Shown here piece by piece: positions 9,044 through 20,986 of a stretch of DNA of 64,000 nucleotides; position 1 is the stretch's first letter, and each line of letters begins with the position of its first letter. The stretch lies in assembly GCF_003054195.1 (NCBI RefSeq), contig NZ_QBKP01000017.1, positions 40,309 through 104,308 of the forward strand, read 5' to 3'. The notes below the pieces were generated by a model. It saw only the letters and a program-made list of their open reading frames with translations, had not been told where the DNA came from and searched no databases. A program made the translations under genes and the position numbers. Source of the DNA: Gemmobacter caeni. GTDB taxonomy: Bacteria > Pseudomonadota > Alphaproteobacteria > Rhodobacterales > Rhodobacteraceae.

Positions 9044-10565
9044 AATCCTGATCCCCGGCCAAACCACGCTTGACCAGCTTGAACGGCTGTGGCGCACCGA
9101 AGCCCCGGCGCGTCTGGCACCCGAGGCCCGCGCAGGCGTCGAAGCCGCCGCAGCCAGAATCGCCGCCGCCGCCGCGGGCGACGTGCCGGTCTATGGGGTG
9201 AACACCGGCTTCGGCAAGCTGGCGAGCCTGAAGATTGCCGCACAAGATACTGCAACGCTTCAGAAAAACCTGATCCTCAGCCATTGCTGCGGCGTGGGCG
9301 ACCCGATGCCCCGCGCCACCGCGCGGCTGATGATGGCGCTGAAGCTGCTGTCGCTGGGCCGTGGTGCCTCGGGCGTGCGGTGGGAGGTCGTGGCGATGCT
9401 GGAGGCGATGCTCGACAAGGGCGTGACCCCGGTGATCCCGGCGCAGGGCTCGGTCGGCGCCTCGGGTGATCTGGCTCCGCTGGCACATATGGCCGCCGCC
9501 ATGCTGGGCGCTGGCGAGGCAGAGTTCGCAGGCCAGGTAAAACCCGCCGCCGAAGCCCTTGCCGATGCTGGTCTTTCGCCGATCACACTTGGCCCGAAAG
9601 AAGGGCTGGCGCTGATCAACGGCACGCAGTTTTCCACCGCCTATGCGCTGGCCGGCCTGTTTGGCGCCTGGCGTGCGGCCACGACCGCGCTGACTGTCTC
9701 GGCCCTCTCCACCGATGCGATCATGGGATCGACCGCGCCCCTGCGGCCGGAAATCCATTCGCTGCGCGGTCACGTCGGACAGATCGAAGCCGCCGCCTTC
9801 ATGCGCGCGCTGCTGGACGGGTCGGAGATCCGCGAAAGCCACCGCGAAGGCGACAGCCGGGTGCAGGACCCTTACTGCATCCGCTGCCAGCCGCAGGTGA
9901 CCGGCGCCGCGATGGACATTCTGCGCCAGGCCGCCCGCACGCTGGAGATCGAGGCCAATGCCGCCACCGACAATCCGCTTGTGCTCAGCGACGGGGCCAT
10001 TGTCTCGGGTGGCAACTTCCACGCAGAACCCGTTGGTTTTGCAGCAGATATGATCGCCCTTGCGCTCAGCGAGACCGGCGCCATCGCGCAGCGCCGCGTG
10101 GCGCTGATGGTAGACCCGACGCTCAGCTTCGACCTGCCGCCTTTCCTGACGCCGAACCCCGGCCTCAATTCGGGCCTGATGATCGCCGAAGTCACCACCG
10201 CGGCGCTGATGAGCGAGAACAAGCATCTGGCCCACCCTTGCGTCACCGACAGCACGCCGACCTCCGCCAATCAGGAGGATCACGTCTCCATGGCTGCGCA
10301 TGGCGCGCGGCGGCTGGGGCGCATGGTCGACAACCTGAACGTCATTCTGGGGGTCGAGGCGCTGTGTGCCGCGCAGGGCGTGGAATTCCGCGCACCGCTG
10401 GCGACCTCTGCACCACTGGCGGGGGTGGTGGCGCGGTTGCGGACGGAGGTTCCGTCGCTGAAAGACGACCGCTACATGGCGCCCGATCTGGCTACCGCTG
10501 CGCGTCTGGCCGGCAGCGGCGCACTGGTGGAGGCGGCGGGCATTGCGCCCCCGGCGCTGGCATGA
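9033..10565 (+). CDS. hutH: histidine ammonia-lyase
   Basis: 510 aa. It converts L-histidine to trans-urocanate and ammonia. The MIO-forming triad Ala-Ser-Gly is at residues 143-145 in [12 protein letters not shown], and the catalytic Tyr lies in [10 protein letters not shown] at 54-63. The start is TTG inside the hutI 3' end, after a GGAGG site at 9022-9026; this gives the full family length and no ATG is available at that point. The stop overlaps the next gene's ATG by 4 bp. Confidence 0.95.
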   Translation: MTPEILIPGQTTLDQLERLWRTEAPARLAPEARAGVEAAAARIAAAAAGDVPVYGVNTGFGKLASLKIAAQDTATLQKNLILSHCCGVGDPMPRATARLMMALKLLSLGRGASGVRWEVVAMLEAMLDKGVTPVIPAQGSVGASGDLAPLAHMAAAMLGAGEAEFAGQVKPAAEALADAGLSPITLGPKEGLALINGTQFSTAYALAGLFGAWRAATTALTVSALSTDAIMGSTAPLRPEIHSLRGHVGQIEAAAFMRALLDGSEIRESHREGDSRVQDPYCIRCQPQVTGAAMDILRQAARTLEIEANAATDNPLVLSDGAIVSGGNFHAEPVGFAADMIALALSETGAIAQRRVALMVDPTLSFDLPPFLTPNPGLNSGLMIAEVTTAALMSENKHLAHPCVTDSTPTSANQEDHVSMAAHGARRLGRMVDNLNVILGVEALCAAQGVEFRAPLATSAPLAGVVARLRTEVPSLKDDRYMAPDLATAARLAGSGALVEAAGIAPPALA

Positions 10566-11701
10566 AGCCGCTGGACGGCCTGCGCGTGCTCGATCTGACC
10601 CGCGTTCTGGCGGGTCCGTTCTGCACCGCGCTGCTGGCCGATCTGGGCGCTGAAATCATCAAGCTGGAGCCGCCCTCAGGCGATGACTACCGCCATATCG
10701 GCCCCTTCGTGCAGGGTGAAAGCGCGCTGTTCACGCTGGTGAACCGGGGGAAGCAATCCATCGTTCTGGATCTGAAATCCCCGGCGGATCAGGCGCTTGC
10801 CCGCGACATTGCGCTGCAGTGCGATGTGGTGGTGGAAAACTTCCGCCCCGGCGTCGCTTCACGTCTGGGGCTGGGCGCCGAGGATCTGCGCGGGGCGAAA
10901 CCGGGGCTGATCTATGCCTCGATCTCCGGCTTCGGCCAGTCTGGCCCGGCAGCACACCTTCCGGCCTATGATCTTGTGGCGCAGGCCATGTCCGGCCTGA
11001 TGGCCGCAACGGGCGAGGAAGGCGGCGCGGCCCTGAAGGTGGGCGAAAGCTACGGCGATCTGATGGCCGGTCTTTACGCAAGCTGGGCCATCCTCGCCGC
11101 GCTGCACCAGCGTGACCGCACTGGAGAAGGCGCCATGATCGACGTGGCAATGTTTGACGCGCTGTTCTCCCTGCTGCCCACCAGCCATGCACTGCATTTC
11201 TACGCCGGGAAGGCGCCCGCGCGCACCGGCAACCGTCACCCGTTGTCCACCCCCTTCGGATGCTTCGCCTGCGCCGACGGGCAGGCGGTGATCGCGGTGC
11301 TGGGCGATGGTCAGTGGCAGCGGCTTTGCGCCCTGATCGGCGTGACGCCCGCACCGCATCTGGCAACGGATGAGGCCCGCACCGCGCATGAACCCGAGGT
11401 CCGCGCGATGATCGAAGCCTGGACCAGCCCGCGCCCAATGGCCGAAGTGGTCGTCGCCCTTGCTGGCGCGGGCATCCCCACAGCCGAGGTGCAAACGCTG
11501 GCGCAGGCGGCGGAAAGCCCCCATGCGCAGGCGCGCGGGCTGGTCAGCGACCTGCCGCATCCGGTGCTGGGGCATGCCAGGACCATCGGGCAACCCGTTC
11601 GCTTCAATGGCGAAAAGCCGATCTCCTCCACCTCCGCGCCGCAGCTTGGCGCCGACCGCGCCGCGATCCTGCACCGCCTTGGACTTGCCGACCATGACTG
11701 A
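10562..11701 (+). CDS. CaiB/BaiF family (type III) CoA transferase
   Basis: 379 aa. Family III CoA transferases move CoA between carboxylic acids through an enzyme-bound Asp anhydride. The catalytic Asp is D166 in [11 protein letters not shown], matching Asp169 of formyl-CoA transferase. The N-terminal [17 protein letters not shown] and the VENFRPGV motif near 91-98 are typical. It overlaps hutH by ATGA and is followed by an acyl-CoA dehydrogenase with an 8-bp overlap, so it is an integral part of the hut operon. Its substrate is unknown and it is not part of the classical histidine pathway. Confidence 0.9.
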   Translation: MKPLDGLRVLDLTRVLAGPFCTALLADLGAEIIKLEPPSGDDYRHIGPFVQGESALFTLVNRGKQSIVLDLKSPADQALARDIALQCDVVVENFRPGVASRLGLGAEDLRGAKPGLIYASISGFGQSGPAAHLPAYDLVAQAMSGLMAATGEEGGAALKVGESYGDLMAGLYASWAILAALHQRDRTGEGAMIDVAMFDALFSLLPTSHALHFYAGKAPARTGNRHPLSTPFGCFACADGQAVIAVLGDGQWQRLCALIGVTPAPHLATDEARTAHEPEVRAMIEAWTSPRPMAEVVVALAGAGIPTAEVQTLAQAAESPHAQARGLVSDLPHPVLGHARTIGQPVRFNGEKPISSTSAPQLGADRAAILHRLGLADHD

Positions 11702-12833
11702 CCTTTTCCATATGCTCAGCGACGAGGAACGCGCCTTCCTCGACATACTCGCCCGCTTCTGCGCGCAGGAACTGGCGCCGAAAGCCGCCGCGACAGATGA
11801 AAGCGGCGCCTTCGTCCATGACCAGCTCGCGGCGCTGGCCGCGACCGGCATGATGGGTGCCAACCTGCCAGAGCCCTGGGGCGCGGGGATCAGCGCGCAG
11901 GCGCTGCTCAGGGCGGTCGAACTTGTGGCGGGCGGCTGCGGGTCCACCGTCTCGGCGCTGACCGCGCATTACCTTGCTACCGATTCCATCCTGATCGGCG
12001 GCACCGGAGCTCAGCGCGATCACTGGCTGCCCATGGCCGCCGAAGGCACCACGCTGGGGGCCTTTGCGCTGACCGAACGCAACGCCGGGTCCGACCCCGC
12101 CGATATGCGCACCCGTGCCAGCCGCACCGCGACCGGCTGGCACCTCAAGGGCGCCAAATGCTTCATCTCCAACGGCGGCGTGGCCGATTTCGTCATCGTC
12201 TACGCCGTCACTGATCCGGCCAAAGCCCACAGGGGCATCAGCGCCTTCCTCGTGCCGAAAGGCACTCCCGGCCTGACGCCCGGCCGCGCCGAACGCACCA
12301 TGGGTCTGCGCGGCGGCCATGTGTGGGAACTGGATCTGGATTGCCACCTGCCGCCAGAGGCGTTGCTGGGTGACGAAGGCACCGGCTTCCGCACCGCGAT
12401 GAAGGTGCTGGACAATGGCCGGGTCGAGGTCGCCGCCATGTGCATCGGCATCGCACAGGCAGCGCTGGACGCCGCCGTGGAGTGGAGCAAGACCCGCATC
12501 ATCGGCGGCGAGCCGCTGGCCAATCGTCAGGGCATCCGCTGGCAACTGGCCGACATGGCGCTGGACCTGCGTTCTGCCCGCCTTCTGGCGCTGGAGGCCG
12601 CGCGCCAACGCGCCCTCGGCCTGCGCTTCAGCGAGGCCGCCAGCATGGCCAAACTCGCTGCCTCCGAAATGGCCGGGCGCGTCACCGATGGCGCGCTGCA
12701 ACTGCATGGCGGCTATGGCTACACCGCCGATTTCCCGCTTGAACGCCACGCCCGCGATGTCCGCATCATGCGGATCTACGAAGGCTCTTCCGAAATCCAG
12801 CGCGGCATCATCGCCGCCCATCTGCTCGCCTGA
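11694..12833 (+). CDS. acyl-CoA dehydrogenase
   Basis: 379 aa. This FAD enzyme oxidises an acyl-CoA to the enoyl-Co[17 protein letters not shown] text (residues 120-133) is the N-terminal signature, and the catalytic Glu is E363 in [26 protein letters not shown] precedes it. It overlaps the CoA transferase by 8 bp and lies 11 bp before hutU. The pairing with a CoA transferase suggests activation and then dehydrogenation of a short or branched acid. The link to histidine catabolism is unexplained. Confidence 0.92.
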   Translation: MTDLFHMLSDEERAFLDILARFCAQELAPKAAATDESGAFVHDQLAALAATGMMGANLPEPWGAGISAQALLRAVELVAGGCGSTVSALTAHYLATDSILIGGTGAQRDHWLPMAAEGTTLGAFALTERNAGSDPADMRTRASRTATGWHLKGAKCFISNGGVADFVIVYAVTDPAKAHRGISAFLVPKGTPGLTPGRAERTMGLRGGHVWELDLDCHLPPEALLGDEGTGFRTAMKVLDNGRVEVAAMCIGIAQAALDAAVEWSKTRIIGGEPLANRQGIRWQLADMALDLRSARLLALEAARQRALGLRFSEAASMAKLAASEMAGRVTDGALQLHGGYGYTADFPLERHARDVRIMRIYEGSSEIQRGIIAAHLLA

Positions 12834-12844
12834 GGATCTCTTCC

Positions 12845-14527
<1,683 letters not shown>

Positions 14528-14535
14528 GCTTCCTG

Positions 14536-14583
14536 CTTCTTGCCGAAATACTCCACGGGGGTCCGGGGGTGTGAAACCCCCGG
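14536..14583 (+). repeat. interspersed AAATACTCC-GGGGG hairpin element, copy B
   Basis: GCTTCTTG, AAATACTCC (14546-14554) and GGGGGTCCGGGGG are followed by a perfect 8-bp hairpin, CCGGGGGT (14563-14570) with ACCCCCGG (14576-14583). Apart from a 2-bp insertion and a few substitutions it matches the copy at 42216-42260. Its position just after hutU suggests a terminator-like role. Confidence 0.65.
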
Positions 14584-14622
14584 TCCGCACCGGAAAACCC
14601 GCGCCAACGGAAGGAACCTTAC

Positions 14623-15276
14623 ATGCATTACGCTCCGGGGTCCGAACCCTGCCCGCTGCCCTATTCCCCGTTCAAGGCCTGCACCGTGCCGCGTCCGATC
14701 GGCTGGCTGTCCACCATCTCGAAAGCCGGGGTCGCCAATCTCGCGCCCTACAGCCAGTGGCAGAACCTGACCTTCGATCCGCCGATGGTGATGTTCGCCG
14801 CCAATCAGTATTCCGACGGCCGCCGCAAACATACCGTGATCAATGCCGAGGAAACCGGCTGGTTCGTCTGGAACATGTGCACCTATGACCTGCGCGAGGC
14901 AATGAACCAGAGCGCGGTGGAATGGCCCGAGGGTGACGATGAATTCCTGCGCGCGGGCGTCACCGCCGCACCCTGCATCGACGCGCCGGGGCCGCGCGTG
15001 GCCGAAAGCCCGGCGCATTTCGAATGCCGTTACCTCTCCACCCACCGCCTGCGCGGCAATTCAGGGCACGGCTGGGTCGATGTGGTGTTCGGCGAGGTCG
15101 TGCGCATCCATGTCGCCGATCATGTGCTGACACCGGATGGCAAGCTGGATTACGCGAAAATCCGGCCGCTCGCCCGCGTCGGCTATCACGATTACACCAG
15201 CTTCGCGGAGACCTTCACCATGCCCATCCCCGGCGCGACCGGCGCCGCAGCGGCGGGGCTGGAAGGCAAAGCCTGA
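14623..15276 (+). CDS. flavin reductase-like (DIM6/NTAB, FMN-binding split-barrel) protein
   Basis: 217 aa. The sequence CTVPRPIGWLSTISKAGVAN, then NLAPYSQWQN and VMFAANQYSDGRRKHTVIN, is the split-barrel flavin-binding fold of the flavin reductase/DIM6-NTAB family. Such proteins reduce FMN or act as flavoprotein partners of monooxygenases. The ATG follows GGAAGGAACC. It lies 95 bp after hutU, past a hairpin element, so co-transcription with hut is possible but not certain. It ends exactly where the convergent carbonic-anhydrase-like gene ends. Confidence 0.85.
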   Translation: MHYAPGSEPCPLPYSPFKACTVPRPIGWLSTISKAGVANLAPYSQWQNLTFDPPMVMFAANQYSDGRRKHTVINAEETGWFVWNMCTYDLREAMNQSAVEWPEGDDEFLRAGVTAAPCIDAPGPRVAESPAHFECRYLSTHRLRGNSGHGWVDVVFGEVVRIHVADHVLTPDGKLDYAKIRPLARVGYHDYTSFAETFTMPIPGATGAAAAGLEGKA

Positions 15277-15801
15277 TCAGCCCGCGACCGGCTTCATCCC
15301 GGCCCGGAACCGCGCCGCATTGGCGCGGTAGCCTTCCGCAGATTTCAAGAGCCGCGCCCGCGCGGCCTCGTCCAGCACCCGCACCACCTTGCCCGGCGCG
15401 CCCATGACCAGACTGCCATCGGGGATTTCCTTCCCCTCGGTGATCAGCGCCCCGGCGCCGATCAGGCAACCCTTGCCGATCTTCGCGCCATTCAGCACGG
15501 TGGCCCCCATCCCGATCAGGCTGCCGTCGCCGATGATGCAGCCATGCAGCATCGCCTTGTGCCCAATCGTGCAGTTGGCGCCGATGACCAACGGATAGCC
15601 CATATCGGTATGCAGCACGCAGTTTTCCTGCACATTAGACCCGGCACCGACGCGGATTTCCTCGTTGTCGCCGCGCATGGTCACGCCGAACCAGACCGAG
15701 GCGCGCGCTTCCAGCACCACCTTGCCGATCAGATTGGCATCCGGCGCCACCCAGGCATCCGGGGCGATCTGCGGCGCCACACCGTCAAGCTCATAGATCA
15801 T
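15277..15801 (-). CDS. gamma-carbonic anhydrase family protein (left-handed beta-helix)
   Basis: 174 aa. Hexapeptide repeats of the type IGxxxxIG run through residues 20-145. Three candidate zinc ligands are H64, H81 and H86, spaced as in YrdA/PaaY-type gamma-carbonic anhydrases and without the acidic loop of the archaeal enzyme Cam. Activity may be CO2 hydration or unknown. Its start overlaps the gmk stop by ATGA, so it is the last gene of a yicC-gmk operon. Confidence 0.88.
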   Translation of the reverse strand: MIYELDGVAPQIAPDAWVAPDANLIGKVVLEARASVWFGVTMRGDNEEIRVGAGSNVQENCVLHTDMGYPLVIGANCTIGHKAMLHGCIIGDGSLIGMGATVLNGAKIGKGCLIGAGALITEGKEIPDGSLVMGAPGKVVRVLDEAARARLLKSAEGYRANAARFRAGMKPVAG

Positions 15802-16439
15802 CGCGCGTCAAACTCCCTGTTCAGGCCGCGCACAAACTCCGACAGGCCGGGCTGACGGTCGCGGCGCATGCGTTCGGCCCTGAGGATCGTCACCAGCTCC
15901 TCGAAGGCCCGGTCGATGTCATGGTTGACGATGACGTAATCATATTCCGCCCAATGGCTGATCTCGTCACGGCTTTTCGCCATGCGGCCCGCGATCACCT
16001 CGTCGCTGTCCTGCGCGCGGCCGCGCAGGCGGCGGTCAAGTTCGGCAATCGAGGGCGGCAGCACGAAGATCGACACCACATCACGGCCAAGGCTGGAGTT
16101 GCGGATCTGCTGCCCGCCCTGCCAGTCGATGTCAAAGAGCGTATCGCGCCCCTCAGCCATCGCGGTTTCCACCGGCCCCTTGGGCGAACCGTAGAAATTG
16201 CCGAACACCTCGGCATGTTCGAGCATTTCGCCCGCCGCCGCCATCGCCTCGAATTCAGCGCGCGATTTGAAGTAATATTCGCGCCCGTCCACCTCGCCCG
16301 GACGCGGCGCGCGGGTGGTGGCGGAAACCGAAAACCGCAGCGTTGGATCCCAGTCCATCAGCCGCCGCGCCAGCGTCGATTTGCCCGCCCCCGAGGGCGA
16401 CGAGAGGATAAGCAGCAAACCCTTGCGCGTCATGGTCAT
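15798..16439 (-). CDS. gmk: guanylate kinase
   Basis: 213 aa. It phosphorylates GMP to GDP. The P-loop [10 protein letters not shown] is at residues 13-22. The GMP-binding section follows with [21 protein letters not shown], then [11 protein letters not shown] and [10 protein letters not shown]. It overlaps yicC upstream and the carbonic-anhydrase-like gene downstream by 4 bp each, so the three are one transcription unit. Confidence 0.96.
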   Translation of the reverse strand: MTMTRKGLLLILSSPSGAGKSTLARRLMDWDPTLRFSVSATTRAPRPGEVDGREYYFKSRAEFEAMAAAGEMLEHAEVFGNFYGSPKGPVETAMAEGRDTLFDIDWQGGQQIRNSSLGRDVVSIFVLPPSIAELDRRLRGRAQDSDEVIAGRMAKSRDEISHWAEYDYVIVNHDIDRAFEELVTILRAERMRRDRQPGLSEFVRGLNREFDAR

Positions 16440-17329
16440 TCCACGTTCTGAACCTGTTCCCGCATCTGGTCGATCACCGTCTTGAGGTCAAGCCCGATGC
16501 GGGTCAGCCCGATATCCTGCGCCTTGGAACACAGCGTATTGGCCTCGCGCATGAATTCCTGCATCAGGAAATCGAACTTGCGCCCGACGCTGCCGGGTTC
16601 CGCCAGCAGCTTGCGCGCGGCCTCCACATGGGCGGCAAGGCGGTCCAGTTCCTCGGTCACATCGGTTTTCACAACGATCAGCGCCAGTTCCTGCGCGAGT
16701 CGCGTCTCATCCGCCGCCTCGGCGGCCTCCAGCAGGCGCCCGACCTGCGCGCGCAGCGCCTCGGCCTGACGGGTGCCGCGCAGGCCCGCCTGGGCTGCGG
16801 CCTCGGCGCGCAATTCCGCGATGCGGTCGATCTGGCCCGCGATCACCGTATGCAGCGCAGCCCCTTCCGCCGCACGCGAAGCGGCGAAATCGGCCAGAAG
16901 CGGCGGCAGATCGGCCAGGATCGCGGCGCGCAGCGGTGCGGTATCTTCCTCTGCCCCGCCGCTTTCCACCACGCCGCGCCAGGTCAGCACATCGGCGGGT
17001 GACGGTTGCGTCAGCGTCACGCCGGTTTCCATCGCCGCTGCCTCCACCGTCGCCAGCGCGCCCAGCACCGCGCGCAGCGTCGCCTGATTGAGCCGCAGCG
17101 CCTCGGCCTCCGGCGCATCACGGGTGACGCGCAGGCTGAGGCTCACGTTGCCGCGCCCCAGTGCCCGGCCCAGTTCGGCGCGCAGCGCCTGTTCCAGACC
17201 GTCGATCCAGTCCGGCACGCGCAGCCGCAGGTCCAGCCCCTTCCCGTTGACCGAGCGCAGATCCCAGATCCAGCCCGCCCCCGCGCCCTGCCCTCTGCGG
17301 GTGGCAAAGCCCGTCATGGAATGCGTCAT
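16436..17329 (-). CDS. YicC/YloC family endoribonuclease
   Basis: 297 aa. [13 protein letters not shown] is the characteristic N-terminus, and the C-terminal [19 protein letters not shown] (about 262-280) is the DUF1732 signature. Family members are endoribonucleases affecting RNA turnover, and yicC-gmk adjacency is common. Two ATGs lie side by side; I prefer the second (17329) because a GGAGA site is seven bases upstream. A longer open frame to 17365 is not supported. Confidence 0.88.
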   Translation of the reverse strand: MTHSMTGFATRRGQGAGAGWIWDLRSVNGKGLDLRLRVPDWIDGLEQALRAELGRALGRGNVSLSLRVTRDAPEAEALRLNQATLRAVLGALATVEAAAMETGVTLTQPSPADVLTWRGVVESGGAEEDTAPLRAAILADLPPLLADFAASRAAEGAALHTVIAGQIDRIAELRAEAAAQAGLRGTRQAEALRAQVGRLLEAAEAADETRLAQELALIVVKTDVTEELDRLAAHVEAARKLLAEPGSVGRKFDFLMQEFMREANTLCSKAQDIGLTRIGLDLKTVIDQMREQVQNVE

Positions 17330-17468
17330 CATCTTTCTCCGATCGGCCCTTCGCGGGCGGTGCATTTAACCATTTGTATAGATTCCCGCTCCGAAGGCCA
17401 CAAATCCCTGTATGTTAATTCCCGGGTAAGCAATTTGGCCCGCAGCACGCACTGGCGGAGGAAAGGCG

Positions 17469-18161
17469 ATGGCATTGCGGTTTTTCGGGAATGGTCCGGG
17501 CGGATCGGGCGAGGACAGCCAGCCCCCCGGCGCCGGTTGCGCCGCGATGATTGCCGAAGTCCGGGGCTACTGGCAGGCTTTGCGCCGCGACGGGGCGCTG
17601 CCGCTCCGCGCCGAGATCGACCCGCGCGGCATTGCCGGGGCGCTGAGCGGCGCCTTTCTGGTGGAACGCATCGCACCCGGCGTCGGGCGTCTGCGCATCG
17701 CGGGCAGCAGCTTCACCGAGCTTCTGGGCATGGATGCGCGTGGGATGCCTCTGTCGGCGGTGTTCGATCCGGTGGCCCGCAACCGGCTGGCGGTGGCGCT
17801 GGATCAGTGCTTTCTGCGCCCCGCTATCCTTGACGCGCCACTGGCTGCGGAAACAGGGCTGGGCCGCCCTGCCCTGACCGGAAGGATGATCCTGCTGCCG
17901 CTGGCCAGCGATGGCACCCGCGCCGAAACGGCCCTGGGATGCCTTGCGCTGTCGGGCACGGTGGGGCGGCAGCCGCGCCGCCTGATCACCGGTGCCCTGT
18001 CCCCCGAGTCGGTGGACCCCGGCGCCCCCGACCTGCGCGCGCCCGCACTGCGGATGCTGGAGGCCGCCGGGCCGCAATTCGCGGTCAGGCCCACGCGCAG
18101 CGGCACCTCCTATCTGCAACTGGTCGATCTGGACGAGACCTCAGCGCCGCACCGGGTTTGA
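17469..18161 (+). CDS. PAS-domain protein (PAS_5-like family)
   Basis: 230 aa. It resembles the alphaproteobacterial PAS_5 family: an IAEVRGYWQALRRDGALPLRAEIDP-like opening around residues 28-52, then a PAS-like core with VGRLRIAGSSFTELLGMDARGMPLSAVF. No output domain is visible, so it is probably a stand-alone sensor or adaptor. GGAGGAAAGGCG precedes the ATG. Its 3' end overlaps the convergent PHP gene by 21 bp. The ligand is unknown. Confidence 0.75.
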   Translation: MALRFFGNGPGGSGEDSQPPGAGCAAMIAEVRGYWQALRRDGALPLRAEIDPRGIAGALSGAFLVERIAPGVGRLRIAGSSFTELLGMDARGMPLSAVFDPVARNRLAVALDQCFLRPAILDAPLAAETGLGRPALTGRMILLPLASDGTRAETALGCLALSGTVGRQPRRLITGALSPESVDPGAPDLRAPALRMLEAAGPQFAVRPTRSGTSYLQLVDLDETSAPHRV

Positions 18162-19061
18162 CCAGGCCCGCCGCCCGGCCGCATCAATCACCGTGACGCG
18201 CAGCCAGGGCGAGGCGCCCAGCCGCTCAAGCGGCACTTCGGCGCGGGTCATCGACTGGCCATGTACCGCCTTCGCCCCCGTTCCCGCGCCCTGCACGATG
18301 ACCGAGACAACGGCAGAGCTTTCCACGATCACCCGGTTGCCTTCGACCACCACATCACGCAGTTCCGGGCCTTGTGAACTGTAGAACTGTCCCGACTTCA
18401 GCGCCGCCAGCAGCGCCTCGGGCGTGTTCTCGGTGGCCTTCACCATGACCCAGCCGCCAAAGTGATCGGGTTCGGAAAAATGCGCATCATCGGTTGCTAT
18501 CAGGCTGAGGTCACGCCCCTCGGTCAGCAACAGATCGGCGATGGCAAAGCCGTCCGGCCGGTCGCAGCCCATGGCGCAACCGTGGTTGTAGACCTCGACC
18601 GCATGGGCCGCCGTCAGGCTGCGCGCATCCGCCAGCGTCAGGCCCGACCATTGCGGATGAGCGATGGCGACGAAGGCCCCCGCCGCCACGGCGCGGGCGG
18701 CAATTTCCGGCCCCGTCTCCATCCCCGGCTGCACACGGAAGTCCGGCGCATTGCCCGGCGCGAAATCCGGCGGCAGGCCAACGGCGAGGATATGCCACAG
18801 CTCGCCGTTGGACATCGGGCCGGAATGCAGTTCCGCCCCGATCAGCGTGGTGAAGCCCTCGGCCCGGAACGGCACAGTGTCAGCAACGGGATAGCCGAAG
18901 CAGCCGACGAAGTGATCGGTCAACGCCATGAAATCATACCCTTCCGCCCGATAGCGGCGGCAAACTTCCTCTGGTGGCAGAGCCCCGTCCGACAGGTTGG
19001 AATGGGTGTGCAGATTGCCGCGCCAGAAACGGCCGGGGGTGGAAAAGGCGGAAAGACGCAT
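18141..19061 (-). CDS. PHP-domain metal-dependent phosphoesterase
   Basis: 306 aa. The PHP motifs are visible: NLHTHSNLSDG with H18 and H20, ALTDHF near 49, and IAHPQW near 138, and a TDDAHF motif near 199. The C-terminal part lacks a recognisable domain. Start choice: ATG at 19061 follows GGAGGTTTCG, while the upstream ATG at 19073 contains that ribosome-binding site itself. It lies 70 bp downstream of phnM on the same strand. The substrate is unknown. Confidence 0.82.
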   Translation of the reverse strand: MRLSAFSTPGRFWRGNLHTHSNLSDGALPPEEVCRRYRAEGYDFMALTDHFVGCFGYPVADTVPFRAEGFTTLIGAELHSGPMSNGELWHILAVGLPPDFAPGNAPDFRVQPGMETGPEIAARAVAAGAFVAIAHPQWSGLTLADARSLTAAHAVEVYNHGCAMGCDRPDGFAIADLLLTEGRDLSLIATDDAHFSEPDHFGGWVMVKATENTPEALLAALKSGQFYSSQGPELRDVVVEGNRVIVESSAVVSVIVQGAGTGAKAVHGQSMTRAEVPLERLGASPWLRVTVIDAAGRRAWSNPVRR

Positions 19062-19131
19062 CGAAACCTCCATGTTGCCGCCGATCCTGCCACCGTTTCA
19101 TGGCAGGCGCATGACCGGGGGCGACATCGGC

Positions 19132-20274
19132 TCAGGCCACACGCTGCCCCGCGACCCAGGTGCCGCGCAGCAACACCGTGGCGCCATGGCGGCGGAAGCG
19201 GACCAGATCGGCCCGCAACCCCGGCACCAGCCGCCCGCGATCCGTCAGGCCCACCGCCGCTGCCGGCGCCGCCGTCACCGTGGCAACCCCGCGTGGCAGA
19301 TCAGACCACAGATCCCCCAGCCGCAGCGCCGCCAGCAGCAGGGCCGCAGGAACATAATCAGACGACAGAATGTCCAGACAGCCCGCAACCGCCAGCGTTT
19401 CGGCGGCCACATTGCCCGAATGCGACCCGCCCCGGATCACGTTCGGCGCCCCCATCATCACCGCGATTCCCGCCGCCTGACAGGCCCGTGCGGCCTCTGG
19501 CGTGGTCGGAAATTCGGCAAAGCGCGCACCATGTGCGGCGGACTGCGCAACATCCGTGCCGGCGGTATCATCATGGCTCGCGAGATGCGCGCCCAGCCGC
19601 CGCGCCGCCGCAACCGCCGCAGCCTCATGCGCCGCGCCCACCTCGGCCGAAAGCGCCAGACGGTCGGCGACATGTGCGTCAAACTCGGCCTCGGTGAAGC
19701 CATGCTTGCCCATCAGGTAATGCCGCAGTTGCGTCAGGTCGCGGAACTGCCGCTGGCCGGGCGTATGATCCATCAGGCTGACAATGCCCACACCATCGGC
19801 CGCGCCGAACTTGGCCAGTTCCTCCGGCAGGGTTTCCGAACAGATCTCGGCCCGCAGATGCAGCAGGTGGTCGATCTTCAGCACCCCCGCCATGCGCAGG
19901 CCCAGAATGTCATCGGCCAGCGCGCGGGCATATTCGCCATACCGCCCCTTCTTGCGCGAGGGCAAGGACCCCACCCGCAAGGCATCGAAAACCGTGGTGA
20001 TCCCGCAGCCCGCAAGCTCGGCATCATGGGCCAGAATCGCCGCCTCATGCGGCCACGGCACTTTGGGGCGCGGCTCGGTGTGGCGTTCCAGATTGTCGGT
20101 ATGCAGTTCAATCAGACCCGGTGCCAGAAAATCGCCGCCGCAATCCAGCGCACCGGGCGGCAGATCGGCGCCTTCGCGGATTTCGGCGATGCGCCCTTCC
20201 GCAACCACCAGTGCGCCGCGCACCAGCCGGTCGGGCAGAACCAGAACCGCATTGCCCAGAATGAAATCACCCAT
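19132..20274 (-). CDS. phnM: alpha-D-ribose 1-methylphosphonate 5-triphosphate diphosphatase
   Basis: 380 aa. PhnM removes diphosphate from the ribose-triphosphate intermediate of the carbon-phosphorus lyase pathway. The metal-binding HTD at residues 58-60 sits in IELHTDNLERHTEPRPKVPWP-type text that is diagnostic of PhnM rather than of dihydroorotase relatives. ASHDDT near 236 and SSDYVPAAL near 310 complete the metal site. The ATG at 20274 gives MGDFILGNAVLVLPD. No other phn gene is in this window, so it is either a distant member of the pathway or a repurposed enzyme. Confidence 0.88.
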   Translation of the reverse strand: MGDFILGNAVLVLPDRLVRGALVVAEGRIAEIREGADLPPGALDCGGDFLAPGLIELHTDNLERHTEPRPKVPWPHEAAILAHDAELAGCGITTVFDALRVGSLPSRKKGRYGEYARALADDILGLRMAGVLKIDHLLHLRAEICSETLPEELAKFGAADGVGIVSLMDHTPGQRQFRDLTQLRHYLMGKHGFTEAEFDAHVADRLALSAEVGAAHEAAAVAAARRLGAHLASHDDTAGTDVAQSAAHGARFAEFPTTPEAARACQAAGIAVMMGAPNVIRGGSHSGNVAAETLAVAGCLDILSSDYVPAALLLAALRLGDLWSDLPRGVATVTAAPAAAVGLTDRGRLVPGLRADLVRFRRHGATVLLRGTWVAGQRVA

Positions 20275-20384
20275 CGTTGCCCTCGTCCGCCGCCTGTGCC
20301 CCTGCCTACCCTGCCGCGCCCGGCAGGAAAAGACCGCCGCCCGGCCTTGCTCTGCCCGCTGCAATGCCGCAAAACGGGACCATC

Positions 20385-20921
20385 ATGTCCGAGGCAGGAA
20401 ACCGCAGCATGACGGCAGAGCTTACCGACCCGGTGCTGGTTCCCGGCCCCGAAACCGCGCGCAGTTTCCGCGATGCGCTGGGACGCTTCGCCACCGGGGT
20501 GACACTCGTCACCACCGAAGGGCCGAACGGGCCGCTGGGCTTTACCGCCAACAGCTTTGCCTCTGTCTCGCTCGACCCGGCGCTGGTGCTGTGGTCGCCC
20601 GCCCGCAGCGCGAGCCGCTTTCCCGCTTTCGCCGCCGCCCGCCACTATGCCATCCATATCCTCGGGGTGGATCAGTTCGACCGGATCGCCGCGTTCGGGC
20701 GCGGTGGTCCCGGCTTCGCCGACACCCTGCCCGACCGCAATCCCGAGGGTGTGCCGCTGATCCCCGGCGCGCTGGCGCGGTTCGACTGTGAACAGCACGC
20801 TACCCATGACGGGGGGGATCACCTGATCATCGTCGGGCGCGTACTGCGCTTCAGCCTGCGCGACGGCGCGCCGCTGGTGTTCAGCCAGGGTGCCTGGGGC
20901 GGTTTCGCCCATGGTGGCTGA
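20385..20921 (+). CDS. flavin reductase family protein
   Basis: 178 aa from the first start. SFRDALGRFATGVTLVTT, then GFTANSFASVSLDPALVLW, is the classic HpaC/flavin reductase N-terminus. The protein would supply reduced FMN or FAD to a partner monooxygenase using NAD(P)H. Two starts are plausible: 20385 with weak GGGA, or 20409 with AGGAA. It is divergent from phnM with 110 bp between them. No obvious oxygenase partner is adjacent. Confidence 0.87.
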   Translation: MSEAGNRSMTAELTDPVLVPGPETARSFRDALGRFATGVTLVTTEGPNGPLGFTANSFASVSLDPALVLWSPARSASRFPAFAAARHYAIHILGVDQFDRIAAFGRGGPGFADTLPDRNPEGVPLIPGALARFDCEQHATHDGGDHLIIVGRVLRFSLRDGAPLVFSQGAWGGFAHGG

Positions 20922-20927
20922 GTGCCG

Positions 20928-20963
20928 CATTTGCAAAATGGACCACATCTGCATATCTTGATG
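20928..20963. promoter_or_regulatory. candidate operator sites upstream of the SqrR-like gene
   Basis: Two symmetrical sequences lie upstream of the ArsR-family gene: CATTT-GCA-AAATG (20928-20940) and the 18-mer CATCTGCATATCTTGATG (20946-20963). The second has the same CAT-N12-ATG frame as CATTCAAATCTTGCAATG in the promoter of the persulfide dioxygenase operon. Both resemble in spacing the ATTC-N8-GAAT site reported for SqrR, but the cores diverge. The assignment is inference. Confidence 0.4.
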
Positions 20964-20986
20964 CGAGCGACTGGTCCGAGGTGAAC

